NCBI GenBank assembly: GCA_019321725.1
Contig: CM033123.1
Coordinates: 566,960 to 630,959 of the forward strand
DNA length: 64,000 bases
Direction: 5' to 3'
Source: Paulownia fortunei
Taxonomy: Eukaryota > Streptophyta > Magnoliopsida > Lamiales > Paulowniaceae
In this document: positions 12,830 through 25,596 of the stretch, one piece after another
Layout of the letters: each line of letters starts with the position of its first letter
Numbering within the stretch: the first letter of the stretch is position 1
The notes under the pieces: model-generated
What the model was told of the DNA's origin: nothing
The model's database searches: none
Seen by the model: only the letters and a program-made list of their open reading frames with translations
Program-made: the position numbers and the translations under genes

Positions 12830-15800
12830 AATGGACTTGTCCAATTAATCAGTTGGCTGCCCTAATTTCATGTAATTGAGCCCATAAAACTACCTTCAAA
12901 ATTAGATCATGGATGACCAAGAAAAATTTAAGGATTAAGAGCCCATTCTTTGTATGAGATATGAAAAATATTCCGTGGTAATATAGGTGATAAAAAAATA
13001 AGTTTTCCCAAAAGTTATGATGGTATTCTCTGAAAATAGAAATGGGATTTATGAACTTTTCGATTAGATTTAACTTTTAAATCAGTATTTCGTGTCGTAT
13101 ATTACGTCATCATCTTCTTGCATAATCTAAATATCTGCAATTTTGTCGATCATACACATATTTGGATACTTAGGTGGTACTTGGGTTTTATTGATACGGT
13201 ATTAGTTTTGATGGACCTAGTTCACCCAAAAAAGAATGAGTGTACACAGTGTTTGTACACTAAGTCCAGTTACTGGTAGTGGACCCATTTGGGTGCTGAG
13301 CCCGCTAATATATGGACCTTTAATTAATACTACACAAGCCCTTGGGTTGGATGTCGACACCCCCTTCTACTTGATATTTGTATTCAATCTCAAAATAATT
13401 TAAAAAATTAAAAATGATATTTTTCTCCAAATAATTTCAATTTCATGTATCAAATTAAATCATAGAATATATCAAATTATTCTGGTCTGATTTACGGTGT
13501 AAAATAGTCCATTCATTTATGACAATTCCAGTATTTATATGTAAAAACTACTAAATCAAATCATACCTAAAGAACCATTAGGGATCAATAATGCCAATCA
13601 TATGTTGACAAGCAATTTAGATTACTATATATAAGTTAAGACCGTATCTGCATTTATCGATGAACGAATCAAGATGAAGATCATTCACTTCCATATATTA
13701 GTCAAGCCAAGCGTGATAAATAAATTATGAAAAAAAAAAAAGAGACTGCATTTTTGAGGCAAACATTGTCCATTTGGTTGGTGCTTAGGCCTTAGAGTTG
13801 ATTCTAATCCTCCACATATGACAACTATAAAGATTTTAATTTTATATTATCTTTTAGCAAAAAGAATTATATACCGTATATTCTACTCTAGTTTTAATAA
13901 GTATAGCAATGATAATGAATAAATTCTGAAAACAGGGCGGTTTTCGCTTAGTGGCTGTGGCTTTCACAATCATGTTTGGATCTCTAATGTAATTTGTAAA
14001 AGTATTTGACAACACCAACAACAATTTCGTAATATCAATTCTTCCCAAATTAATTTTTATCAAACTACTTATACTAAGTTCGGTTTTTAGATTTTCATGA
14101 GAAAAACACTAAAAAAAAATATTTTTTTCACTTCAGATGATAGTACTTTGTAATATTGTTTTTTTAATTATTTTTTATATTTTTTTTATCTCTTTTTCTC
14201 AGAAAGCTCTCAATATAGCATTATTGTATTTGTAGAATAAATTGCCAATCTTATTAAGTCTATGGTAGTAGTGATGAGATTAAATTAATAACCACCCTTT
14301 GAAAGGCACGATCACACACATTGGACAATTATGCTACCACATGTTCAATTCATAGCCCAGATCTCTAGCTCAAATATTCAAATAAAAAGAAAAAAGTTGG
14401 ATGTTCATAATTGGTGAAAGCAATAAAGAAGGAAAAAAAAGAAGCCAATAGACAAAGAATTGATTATTTATAGAGTTGGAAGAGATTTAGCTATTATGTG
14501 TTTATTCTTCTCAGTTGAGATAATTAATTTCAGAGCTAAAAATATTTAAAAAAGTGAAATTTCCGTGACTTTAAAAGCGTCATGCTACATTACATATCAG
14601 ATCGGGAAATATTTTGATTGGCCTACTTTTTAGAAGGTATAAAAATATCAATCAAATTTAATTTTATTAAAGCTATATATTTTCATTCGACTCGTACAAT
14701 ATAAAGTTCTTTTAAGTGGGGCTCGCCAATCGATTTCTTCCCTCGACCCAATTTTGAATCTTCTTTACCCCTTTTACCCCCGTCTCCGTTATATTTCCTC
14801 TAAACTCCATGATGAATCCTTCATGTAGTCCTTATAAAGTATTGCATGAAAATAAAAGACACACCCCCAATATGATTGGGCTCGGGTCGGGTGTAATTCT
14901 TAGAGAGTCTTCTAAACATTTAAAATATATTCTGATGTAATTATAATCATCCCCATATAATTATATAATTTTACATAAATTTCATTGTATAGTTGGTTGC
15001 AATATCTCAAAATTCAAAGTCTCAACCTCTTCTAAAATAATCCATGCATGGGTGGGGGTAGGGGTGGGGGTGGGGGTGGGGGTGAGGGGTTGGGGGGATG
15101 GACACTGATTTCAGAGCTAAACCATGTTGCAGTTATTTGGGACAACATGATATCTGTTGGATCCCTCTTGCTCACCATACAAGTTATCTCATGTGAACTT
15201 GGTGCTCTATCTTAATCCCATATAGTTAACAATTAAGAAAGGCAATCAAATCATGTTCACTTTCTAACTGTACATTCGATCTTATCAATTGATGCGACGA
15301 TGAAAATTAATTTATAACTGCTTTTTATTTAGTAAAAATAGCAATAAATGCACAAAAGAATAATATAGGACCACTTTCATTTATAATGTTTGTCAAATTA
15401 ATATTTCTCTTGTTTAAATAATTTTTTTCTTCTCAACCCTTTGCTTTGTACTTAATTTATTTATGTAACTAGATCTGGCTACATAGGACCAAATATTTCA
15501 ACCACTGTGAAATATAAATGCTTTTTGGTGCATTTAGCACATGCTTGCCACAATATTTAGAGATGGTGGGTGGAACCCACATTCCTATATTGTGATACAT
15601 TTCTTATAGTTTCTGTTTAATCACTTTTTTGAAACTGTCAAACTTAATTAATCAATTATTTTATTAATTTTGGGGCCCAATCTTGGGATCAGTTTTGGAC
15701 TGCCCATGTGCCTTGCTACTTTTTGGCTTCCACTTAGGTATATTATAATGTCAAATTAAATGTAATGATTAAGCTAATATGTTAAAGATCATGTCAAGTG

Positions 15801-16933
15801 GGGGATATTAAGGACAGGTTTTAGTGATTATGTCTATCTTAAGTTCTTTTGTGATCAACAAGTTATATGAGTGTTGTAGGTTTTTAACATTAACATTCGA
15901 CCTAATCAATAAATCAATAGTTGAGAAACAACTCCTACAAGAGTATTTATGTTTAATAGTGACTATACAAATGTTGCTTGATATATATATACACATATAT
16001 ATATATATTTATATACTATTTCTTATTTATGTATTTATTCAGTTGAATGTCAAAACTTATTGAATGATAAAAAATGTTCAACATTAATTTGTTATGTGTA
16101 ATGATTCGAATTAAAATGATATTTTGAGCTTGATTAATTTTCTTTCGTTTGAAATCTCGTTGTTTCCCCTGATATTGAGAATCACAATTTTTTTCTTTTC
16201 TTTTAAAACATAAATATGTGATTCTCTTTATCTTTAGTCTAAGAATGCAGGGAATAACGTATCTTTATCTCATAATACAAACAATGTATTTTACATGCCT
16301 TAATTTTGTCTCTAAAGTAACAAATTTAACCCCTACAACATTACAATGTAATAAGACGAAATTTATTTTCTAAACATTGTCGTCGATTTAAAATTAAGTC
16401 ATAATATTATTTCTTTAATATTTTAGAATTATGATGAGATGGTATTGGGCTCAAATATGCACAACCCACCTTCCAAAATAAAAATAAATTATAAACTTCA
16501 AAATTAAGTCGTTTTCATGAAATGGTTTTTACAAATAAGTCATTTCATGCTTTTCAAACAGATGTAAAGTTGGATATTTTGAAATAGTACACGTCTTTAA
16601 ACAAAAATCAATATAGTTTTAGTGAATTCTGGTAAACATTTCTTTTTGTAGCCTAGCTTTGTAGCTATTACACGACCTTTTGGTTTGTAGGATGTCCTTT
16701 GTTTTTTGACCATATCCCCTCTTATTGCAACATGTGCGAGCGGCGAGCGATTAAAGCTAGGTTTGCGACATTGAGTGTGTCATTACAGCGAAGCCATACA
16801 GGGTTTAGTCACTTTTTTGTGCACAATAAATAACAGCTATATTAATAACTGTCTCCTCTGACTCTCTTACCAAGTTTTTAATGCTGTTTCAAGTTTAAGT
16901 GGGGTAGGTGCGAAGTATACCATTTCTTTTTTT

Positions 16934-16971
<38 letters not shown>

Positions 16972-19180
16972 ATGTAAGAAAAAAGATTGGAGAAAGATGA
17001 CCTAATCTCTATAACCCTCCCTAGAGAATGTTTATTATAGGAGAGCCATCCATTGATTTTTATAAACATAAACCTATTTTTTATTCCCATATTACTGCTT
17101 CTCACTCACTCTTCAACCAACAACAATATTAATTGCTAGGCGAATTTGGGTGAATTTTTTTTTTTCATGTTTTATTTTATTTTTTTAAATTCAAATAAGT
17201 GAATCGGATTCAAATTAAACTTTTCTATGTGGCTCGAATATAATTTTGGCAAACACTTGATACTAAAATGTACAATATCAAGGGAATGTATTGATGTGTT
17301 TTGGTCAAATAATTTGAGAATGAATGTATTGAAAAATGGAATGTATTAGAAAAAAAATATTGGAGAACATTATATAGGTTTAAACATATATTTTTTTTTT
17401 TTTTTTAAAGAATGAACTTATTTTGGAGAAATACAGACAATCATAACCCAAAAGTTTGTAAGTTTCCAACTGATTTTAGAGGATTCATCATTGAGCATCC
17501 CATAGAGGATGAAATATTCATCAAACCCTAGCACCAAAAAAAAAACAAAACCCTGTCCAACTCATAAAGACCAAAAAAACAAAAAAATGAGTTGTTAAAA
17601 CTAAAAAAGTTGGGATTTAGTGAGGCACATGGGTGGTGCATGTGTTTTCTGGTGTTGGTGCATATGAAAGTATTGAGACCCAATTGAATGCCTGTCTGTG
17701 TGCAAATGTGTGCTGTGTCATTTGTCTGACTTTAGAGCCCCTCTCTTAACATGATTCCATTTCGTGGTCCTTTGTTCAATCATCAATTTCACTGCCCAAA
17801 ACCCATAAATCCAATCTAGTGATGAAATCCACATCACTCCACTTCGAATGAATCTGCCACAGATGATGGGAGTATTTGTCGTACAAAGACATATATATAT
17901 ATATATAGTCACCATGTGATACAAGTACATAACCAAAAGAAATTACTTAAGCCTACATAAATTGTGATAAAGTTAAAAGTTAAAAATAAAAATAAAAATA
18001 AAATGACAAAGTCAACCTCAAATGAAAGATACACGGACAAAGTGATGCAATGTTCTTAAAAGACGTTGAGAATAATAGATCATGAGTGGTTAGCCTACGA
18101 TAGTTGATTATGTTCTGCAAGTGATCCGACGGTTATGGCAGCCCATAAAAGTGACCTCCCTTGTATAAATACTCCCCAAACTAGGGTAATGAAACAAAGG
18201 GGTAGATGCAGCTATTTCTTGTATACCCTGTCGGGTACTGGCAAATAGAAATATTAAGTCACTAAGAATTATGCCCTTCCAGAGCGATGCGTCATTTTCA
18301 TTCTCCACATGTTACTCTCTCAACTTTTGTGGCTTATGATAAGAGGTATGGAAGTAAAAACAGATTTCTTAACCGACTCTATAATTTCACAACCAAAAGC
18401 CCCTGTCATTATTGTTATTATTATAGCAAAATCCCAAAAAACAAACTGAGATCCTCCAAATTGTTTGATAGGAACTAAATGACTTTGACAACCCTTGATT
18501 ACTTTCAATATCTATGTATTTATTTGCACAATTGCAACATTTCCACTCAAGAAGGAACAGGATCATAGGAGTATAATTTCTCCCACACCACAATACTGAT
18601 ATACTATTCAATTAACCATTAAACGAAATCAACTTGTCTATACTCTGACCCTGAACTACTGATTCTAAACTACCACAGCATTACAAACCAAATCAATGCT
18701 TGAATCCAACGATTATAGAGAGAGATGGACCAATAATGAAGCGGATGCGCTATCCAATAATTCCCAAAGTAACAAACCACATGCAAGCCTTTCACTTTCT
18801 TTTATCACAACTTGAAATCAGTAGGGCACTCTCCTACTATTAGCTTATTGGGATTATGTTAGACACCTTTGTATATAATAAAAGAGCAAAGATTCGAAAC
18901 TCAATTAGTCCAAGGGACCCCGTTGCAAAATTTAAAAGTTGCCACCACGTGAATAAAGAAGATTGTGACCTCGATTCCTTGCACCAAACCCACATTATTT
19001 CCTCCTAATTATCTCCAATTCATAAAATAATATATTATTCTAAGTACAAAACTCACCACAAACTCTCTTTTTTTAAAGAAAAGAGAAAAAGAAATTATAA
19101 TTCACATAAGGATATTCATAAGGCAGGAGAATATCTGAATCTTTGAAAAAAAGAAAAAGAAAAAGAAAAACACATATCAG
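12830..19180. other. Gene-poor intergenic region
   Basis: No coding exon chain is recognised in this stretch. It is AT-rich with (TA)n microsatellites near 15980-16005, 16935-16960 and 17890-17906, and a G-rich minisatellite at 15050-15098. Short open frames occur, for example 18108-18308 (-), but show no domain, no plausible splicing and no family resemblance. Promoters and 3' ends of the flanking genes lie at its borders. Confidence 0.55.
15050..15098 (+). repeat. (GGGGGT)n minisatellite, G-quadruplex-capable
   Basis: At least six consecutive runs of four or more G separated by single T/A/TGA spacers lie on the plus strand. The pattern satisfies the usual G3+N1-7 quadruplex rule several times over. 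It sits in intergenic DNA more than 2 kb from any recognised gene. Confidence 0.85.
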
Positions 19181-20166
19181 CTAGCTAGGGGGAGTTCGAC
19201 TTGTGCTGAGGTGATTAAGACCACTACTAGGAGCCATTGCGGAGCCACTAGAAGAAGAGCCGGCAACAGAAAGTCGCTCGGCCAAAGCACTCATGGCTCG
19301 TACCTGCAATGGCGAAACCAGAATTTAGTATTGTAATAATTTACAACAATTACAAAAATAAACGGAAAAAATCATGATTTTTTCATAATAAATTGGGTAA
19401 CATGATATGAAAAATAGGAAATTAAGGTATAAATGTGATATTTAACTTAATTAATCAAGCAAATAGAAAGCGACACAAATTTCTTTAAATTATTAATAAA
19501 TTAAATTATGTAAATAATGCCTGCAATTATCAAAATAACATACCAAACTAACTAAACGAATATACATATACATAAATATATATGTAGGTGTATTTATACC
19601 TGCATTTCAAGTGCGGCTATATAATCAGTCGCCTCCTCCAAAACCACCGGCAATGGCTGTTTCCGGCATCCGGGAACCAACCTACTCAGAACGCTCGCTT
19701 TGCGCTGAAAGGCCGGTAAACACTTCGATTTCAATCGCAAAACGCTCACCTTCGATTTCTTCTGCACCCGGTTGTTTCCGGTGGATATTATCGACATTAC
19801 CTTACGCTGTCGTTTTATGATGTTATTTTTCTTCATAAACTTCAGCTTGAGCCGGTTCGTAAGTATAGCTCGGCTCCACCTCGACCGGCCTTTCGCCGTG
19901 GCCGCTAAAACTCTGTACGCTGCTTCGTGAACTCGCTTCGGAGCCGAAGCCTGAGCTCCCGATGAGCCACTGCTGAGCCGGACTTGCTGCAGCGCGTGAA
20001 GCAGTTTAGATGAGTAAATTTGCTGTTGAGCGTCGGATTTCCACTGAATTGCGGAATTGTTTTCGAGATTTTCTGCTTGGTTTTGAATTTTCTTCTTCTT
20101 CTTTCTTCTGGTGGATGATCTATCGGAATTTACTGCTGGATTTGATGATAACAGTGATGACATCAT
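19181..20166 (-). CDS. Atypical bHLH transcription factor, bHLH147/148/149/150 (AIF) type, 229 aa
   Basis: There are two coding exons, 19600-20166 and 19181-19303, with a phase-0 GT-AG intron. Residues about 80-120 carry the family block APKRVHEAAYRVLAATAKGR followed by SRWSRAILT. The helix-loop-helix spans residues about 154-197, with SVLSRLVPGCRKQPLPVVLE as helix 1 and loop, then the EEATDYIAALEMQ helix crossing the intron into VRAMSALAERLS. The region before the HLH is Lys/Arg-rich but lacks the His-Glu-Arg pattern needed to bind an E-box. This is typical of the non-DNA-binding AIF/IBH1-like group that antagonises growth-promoting bHLHs in brassinosteroid and auxin signalling. The start at 20166 is the first in-frame ATG; the frame is open further upstream but has no ATG. 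A second ATG follows immediately. Which paralogue this is cannot be decided here. Confidence 0.88.
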
Positions 20167-20730
20167 CTTGTCCTTATTTTTATTAGATGTATATCGAAGA
20201 ATCGATTTGAAAATTTGGAGCTGCAGATTCAATTGAATGGATAAAATTTGATTAGAATCAGAAGAAATACTGAGAAGGTTCAAAGATGGCACCAAATGAA
20301 GTGAAACAAAAATTAATGCCTCGAATTGACTCACGACTTAGCAACAAATGATGATTAAACTTTTGAGATGATCATGAAATTCAGCAGGTAATCTAATACT
20401 AATAAATAGACTAAGTCAATAAGAGAAAATTCATACTTATGAATTAATGAATGAACAAGAACGCGATAAATCTAAAGACAATTGAGAAATAAATCACATA
20501 AAAAAATCTCAACTGCATTAAAAAACTCCCTACAACGTATTGCAGATAGGAGAAAGAAAATCATTTGGCAAAACTTGTGAATTTATTTTCGAGTTTTCGA
20601 AAATTAAGGGAAAATCATCAAATGGATCATCACCTGAAGAAGCTTGAGACGAGTCTCCTCCTATTACGTTCCGATTGATTCACCAGCGAAACTCAGGGGC
20701 ATATACGTACATATCTATGTATCTATATAA
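20167..20730 (-). promoter_or_regulatory. bHLH gene 5'UTR intron and TATA box (inferred)
   Basis: A TATATAG box lies at about 20724-20729 on the minus strand. Downstream is a CAG/GTGATG donor (intron from 20633) and a plausible TGCAG acceptor ending at 20221. Together they predict a 5'UTR intron of about 0.4 kb and a UTR of about 54 nt before the ATG at 20166. Splicing this intron also removes most of the in-frame upstream extension, which supports the chosen start. The splice sites are inferred from consensus only. Confidence 0.45.
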
Positions 20731-20963
20731 CAAATGAAAATGGAGTTTCGAGAGGATTGGGGTGGGGGTGGTTGTTGGTGGGTAATGGAGGAGAAATGGT
20801 GGAATGGTGCGGGTGGAGGAGGCTTTAAAGGAAATCACGGGAGCACACACAGAGGCTCATCACATGCCCAAACCCAAACCCTTTGTTTTTAAATTGAATT
20901 GAGCAATATGGTGCGGGTATTATTGGGATTTTACAGCTTTATCGTGTTCTTTTTATTTAGATG

Positions 20964-22160
20964 AAGGGTTAATTTCACTTTTCTCCTTCTTTCTTAATTT
21001 ATATTATTTTATTATTTTTTATTCTTAATTATTTTATTTTATTTTTTAATATTCTTATCGTATCTCAATTTACTCTTTTATATTCTTTTTATCTCACTTT
21101 ACCATCATATACTTTTAAAAAATAATTAAATTATTCTTACCTATTATTTATAATAACATTACTTAAAATATTATAAATTTAATAAACTTGTATTTAAATA
21201 CTAATAAGTTTTTCAACTTTAATCAATACTTAATATTAAATTTATTTCATATTTTATTATACTTATTTTAATGGACATAGTTCCTATTAAATTTTATATC
21301 GTATGATTTTTTTTATTAGCTAATACATTATACTTATAAATTTACTTTTCATCATAAATATAAAAAATGTATGATATATTTTCAAATCATATTTTGTTAA
21401 GTAAGTAAAATATAAGTAATAATTTTGTATTATTAATAGATTATAAAATTATAATAGAAATAATTTTAAATACAAAAAAATTATTTTTAGGTTTATTTCA
21501 ATATTATTAAATAAGTTATAAATAGTCAAATTATCATAACTTGATGAATATTATGTTAAATTTAAAATAACTTAATGAATACTTTCCTAAATTTAAAAAC
21601 AGACTTTTTAGAAATTAATTTAATTATTATTACTTTATTATAATGACTATATTTGAATTTAACATTGCTTCTATAAACTTATGATAATTTTATTAATAAT
21701 AAAAATATTGCTAATATTTTATGTATTTAATAAAATATTTTTAAAAAAAATTATAGTCTCTAGGAAATTCATAAGAACAAACATATTAGATAATAAAAAA
21801 TATCCTACTATATACTAATTTAATAGGAACTATGTTATATTGTAAAATATCTATTAAAATTGAAGTATAATAAAATTTTAAATAAATTTAATATTAAGTA
21901 TTAATTAATCATGTTGAAAATTTATTTGAATATAAATAAAAATATATTAATATTAATATATTTTAAAATAATTTCACTAAAAATAATAGGTAATCAGCAA
22001 TTTGATTTTTTTTTTTTAAGATTAGATTGGGTAAAGTGAGATAATAAAAGTATAAGGAGGTAAAGTGAGATAAAATAAGAATATAAAATAAAAAAATTGA
22101 AAGTATAAAAAGTAAAGTAATAAAAGTAAAAATACTTGGGATAAAGTAAGATTAACCCTT
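20964..22160. mobile_element. Noncoding foldback element with about 350-bp inverted arms
   Basis: The element starts AAGGGTTAAT (20964) and ends ATTAACCCTT (22160). The inverted similarity continues inward through TATCTCACTTTAC-like blocks. It reaches matching interior stretches around 21240-21300 and 21815-21880, which share the motif ATAGTTCCTATTAAAT in opposite orientation. The arms are therefore about 350 bp with a loop of roughly 500 bp. It is extremely AT-rich with no transposase. It resembles a MULE-type or foldback MITE. I could not find a convincing target-site duplication, so the class is open. It lies about 230 bp upstream of the bHLH TATA box. Confidence 0.7.
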
Positions 22161-25100
22161 AAATTTATTGATTATAATTTCTTAGTTTTAATATCATGAC
22201 TTTGTAAATAGTGTAATTAATTGTCTGAGTACATCTCAATGCATGAATTGAATTGGTGTTCAACTCCATTAGAATTATTAATAATCAAGTTATTAATTAA
22301 TAAAATTTTACTTTTGTGCATTTTAATCTAAACATACATAATTCAAATGTATTGTTCGATCGATAATATTAATGTTACATTTAGCTCTTCATTATATGAA
22401 ATGAAGGGCAAATATTTAAAATATATATATATAAAAGGTGAATGTTACGATATAGAGTTATGAGTATAAATATATTTTTAATTATTTTTTTATGAGTGCA
22501 AAATAAATTCGAATTAAATGTGTTTTCACTTCGTAATTAATTATGGGTATATTCTTTTATTATTATTATTAATAATAATTTTATGTGACAATGTTAGAAT
22601 TGGGTTTTGAGGCCATGTGGTGAACCATGGCCCGCACACTTGCCCAGGCCCCATTCTCATGTGCGTTTTCTTTCTCCCTCGCTCCTAAGTCCTGACTTTC
22701 TGTCATTTTACAAGTTATTACTCCGTTACTGCTTTTGCTTTTCTCACTTATCTTCTTGTTCTTATATATATATATATATATATATATAGTTTAAATAGGA
22801 AAAATATATAACTCAATTTTTGCCTTTATCCTTTATCAAATTTTCAAGAAAATCATTGTGTAAAATATAAGGTGAGAAAATAGTGATTTCTAAATTATGA
22901 TTCCCATATATTTTTTTAAAAAAAATATTGACGGGTGGAGATTCTTTTTTCTATTATTGTCATTATTTTTGGTTTTAAAAAGACGATTTCGTGTTATGAG
23001 AATAAAAAGTTGTTCTTATCTTTAAGTCGTGGAACAATAACCCATTTGTTTACAAGGAAAGCATCAACTAATCAAGGCTTCCTGATTAATTTAATTATAA
23101 ATAACTCATCTTTGGTTGGAAACTTCATTATTCAAATTGAAACAATTTCTTTCTGTTTTAATTATGAAGTCAATAAAATATTGGATTTGAACCTACTAGA
23201 ATGTGAATTTTTATCTATTTTTCATATTATTTATGAAAAATTAATTAATAATTATTATAACTATTGATGATTGATATACGTATTATATTGATAATGTAAT
23301 AATTTATTCTAAAAAAAAATCAAACATTGAAACAATTAATATGAACCCTCCAATTTTTTCTTGGCCAGAAAGCATTACCTAGTCTATTAATTATCATAAT
23401 TGCCATTAACCCTTTTATAGTTGTATAAATATATGCATATATGATAGGCATCCTCGATTTACATACTAGACGAGTTTGTTCGCAAGCAACTTATGCTTAT
23501 TTTTTAATTGATTATATATATATATATATAAAGGAGTTTGGAATTTGCAGCTGAATTATTTACTTTTTTTATTAACAAAATTGTCATTAGTCCTTTAGTA
23601 ACTTTTGAGAAAGGTAGACAGCCTGTTAAGTACAAGAGGAAGCATTTAACCCCTACAAAAGATGCAAAAGAAGCATATTTTGCTTGTTGAGTTTACATTA
23701 ATAAATGGTTCCTAATGGCCTTTACATTATTACACACTCTACTCTCTCTATTATCAAATTGTAAAATCAATAAAAAATTAATTGAAGAAACTGTTCAACC
23801 ATTTACTTAAAGCCTGAATCATTTTTACAAGATTTTATTCATTCACAAATCCTACCAATATGCCAAGGTTTCCAATTTTGGTCTTCCAAAATTTACTCAT
23901 ATATAAAATTTTATAATTTGTATTTTTCGGGACTAATTAAATTGTGATCAACATAATTATAGTACCCGAGTTTAACCTGGAGAAAACTGTTTTTTTTTTT
24001 TTGGGTATTTACTATTTGGAACCTGGGAAATGTGACCTCATCAACAAGAATAACAGCAACATATTGGAAAGATTCACTCTAAAAATTAGATAAAGATAAG
24101 GTAACCTGAAGTGAATAGATAGAATATATAATATTTAAAATACCTTGCCATTATTAATCAAATACTTGCAAAATTAACATTTTATTATCATATGCAACTA
24201 TAAATAGTTGGATGCAATGGAGTTGTTGATTTATATATATATATATATATATATATGAGTGGTATGAACCCCTTCATAATTTTTTGTTTTCATTCGGTGC
24301 AATGATTAATTGGATGTCTAATTAATGATTGCATATAAAATAAAAAAAAAAAAAAAAAAACAATGGCACCTTCAATCATCTGCTTTGTCAGGATTTGGAT
24401 TTTTTCTGCTCTTTTGGAAATATATATAGATCCAAACGCTCCACAATTTTAGCAACAATATTGTCACTTCCATCTTCTTGGAACAGATGTCATTGCTGTA
24501 ATCACTGATTATTTTATTTTAACCTAGATTAATAGCTGTACATTAAGAAGCTTATACTACATCATCGTTCAGAAATTCTATGCCAGACAAGGTTTAATCA
24601 CATCCAGCCAATCGTTTACTAAATATCAATTTACTTTATAAAAAAACGAGACAAAAATATCTAAATTGAGGAGAGTATAAGATGCAAACAAACAGTGTTT
24701 AACAATTTGTGTTTCTGAAAATTTCCAGCTCTCATCAAGAAATAATATCAAAATATTCAAAAGGCTAAGCAGGGATTATCTACTCTTCATGAATTAAAAA
24801 AGTAAGAATAATGAAATAGCAAAACTGCTAAATATCTGCCTTTATCATAGCAGATAGAAAATATGAGGCAAAAGAGTTCAACAAATAAGTTGACTCAAAC
24901 AGTGATTGATAAAAGATATTTCCAAAGGGCTGAATAATCATAACTTGGCCTAATCTCATACACAGTACCCTAATCATAAACCTAATCAAAATTCTTAAGA
25001 AAATCATGGTGCCATGTGTATTAACATTATAACATTTAAGAATTGCATAAAAATGTGTAAACACTTCCACGCATCATCATAAGCCAGAGGTGACTGCCCC

Positions 25101-25220
25101 CCTACCATGAGACATCGTTAAACAATTAATAAGTTTTCAAAAAAAGATCTTAATACAGCAAAAACTTTGTTGATCAGACGCCTTGAATCATGTCCATTCT
25201 AAATTTATCAAAACTCCTAC
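22161..25220. other. Intergenic region, no genes seen
   Basis: AT-rich DNA with (TA)n runs near 22765-22790, 23515-23531 and 24232-24257, and a poly(A) run near 24343-24360. Open frames at 22607-22789 (+) and 22935-23267 (+) lack any recognisable domain or splice context and look like chance frames. Confidence 0.5.
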
Positions 25221-25229
25221 CCATTTCTT

Positions 25230-25587
25230 TATATTTTTTATATTTTTTTATTTTTTATGATCCTGATATCCCAATTTCGCCGAACTAATCATCAACCTCC
25301 AAAATACCTACCCTTAGCATCTTGGAGGAGATAAATCGCGGGATATGCTTCTACTGGCTCTTAACTTCCCAACAAGAACTATACATTTCTACGCATAAAA
25401 ACACTAACCTACAGTGATTGCTTCATGATAAACTCTGGCCGCAGGATCCCAGTGACAGCATAGTAATTGATTAATAGCGAAATTCAGCCGTAGTTTCCGA
25501 ACAGAATTCGAACCCCCAACCTACCGCTGAAAGCGAATTCAAATTAATAGTTTCACTAGTTGAGCTATGTCTCGACGCGCCTCGTCT
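25230..25587 (-). mobile_element. tRNA-derived SINE with 9-bp target-site duplication
   Basis: Read on the minus strand, the element begins AGACGAGGCGCGTC. It then carries a pol III box A-like segment (ATAGCTCAACTAGTG, within 25554-25571) and a box B (GGTTCGAATTC, 25504-25514), correctly spaced as in tRNA promoters. It ends in an A-rich tail (A/T-only stretch around 25230-25260). Both sides are flanked by CCATTTCTT, at 25221-25229 and 25588-25596, a perfect 9-bp target-site duplication. The length of about 358 bp is long for a plant SINE. The tRNA head is diverged and is not a functional tRNA. It was mobilised in trans by LINE machinery. Confidence 0.85.
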
Positions 25588-25596
25588 CCATTTCTT

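Noticed and set aside
20167..20334. N-terminal extension of the bHLH protein
   Set aside because: The frame is open upstream but contains no ATG, a 5'UTR intron probably removes most of it, and family members start near the Met-Met-Ser site.
25504..25571. tRNA gene on the minus strand (box A and box B present)
   Set aside because: No acceptor stem or anticodon arm can be folded, and the segment is embedded in a longer unit with an A-rich tail and target duplications. It is a SINE head, not a tRNA.
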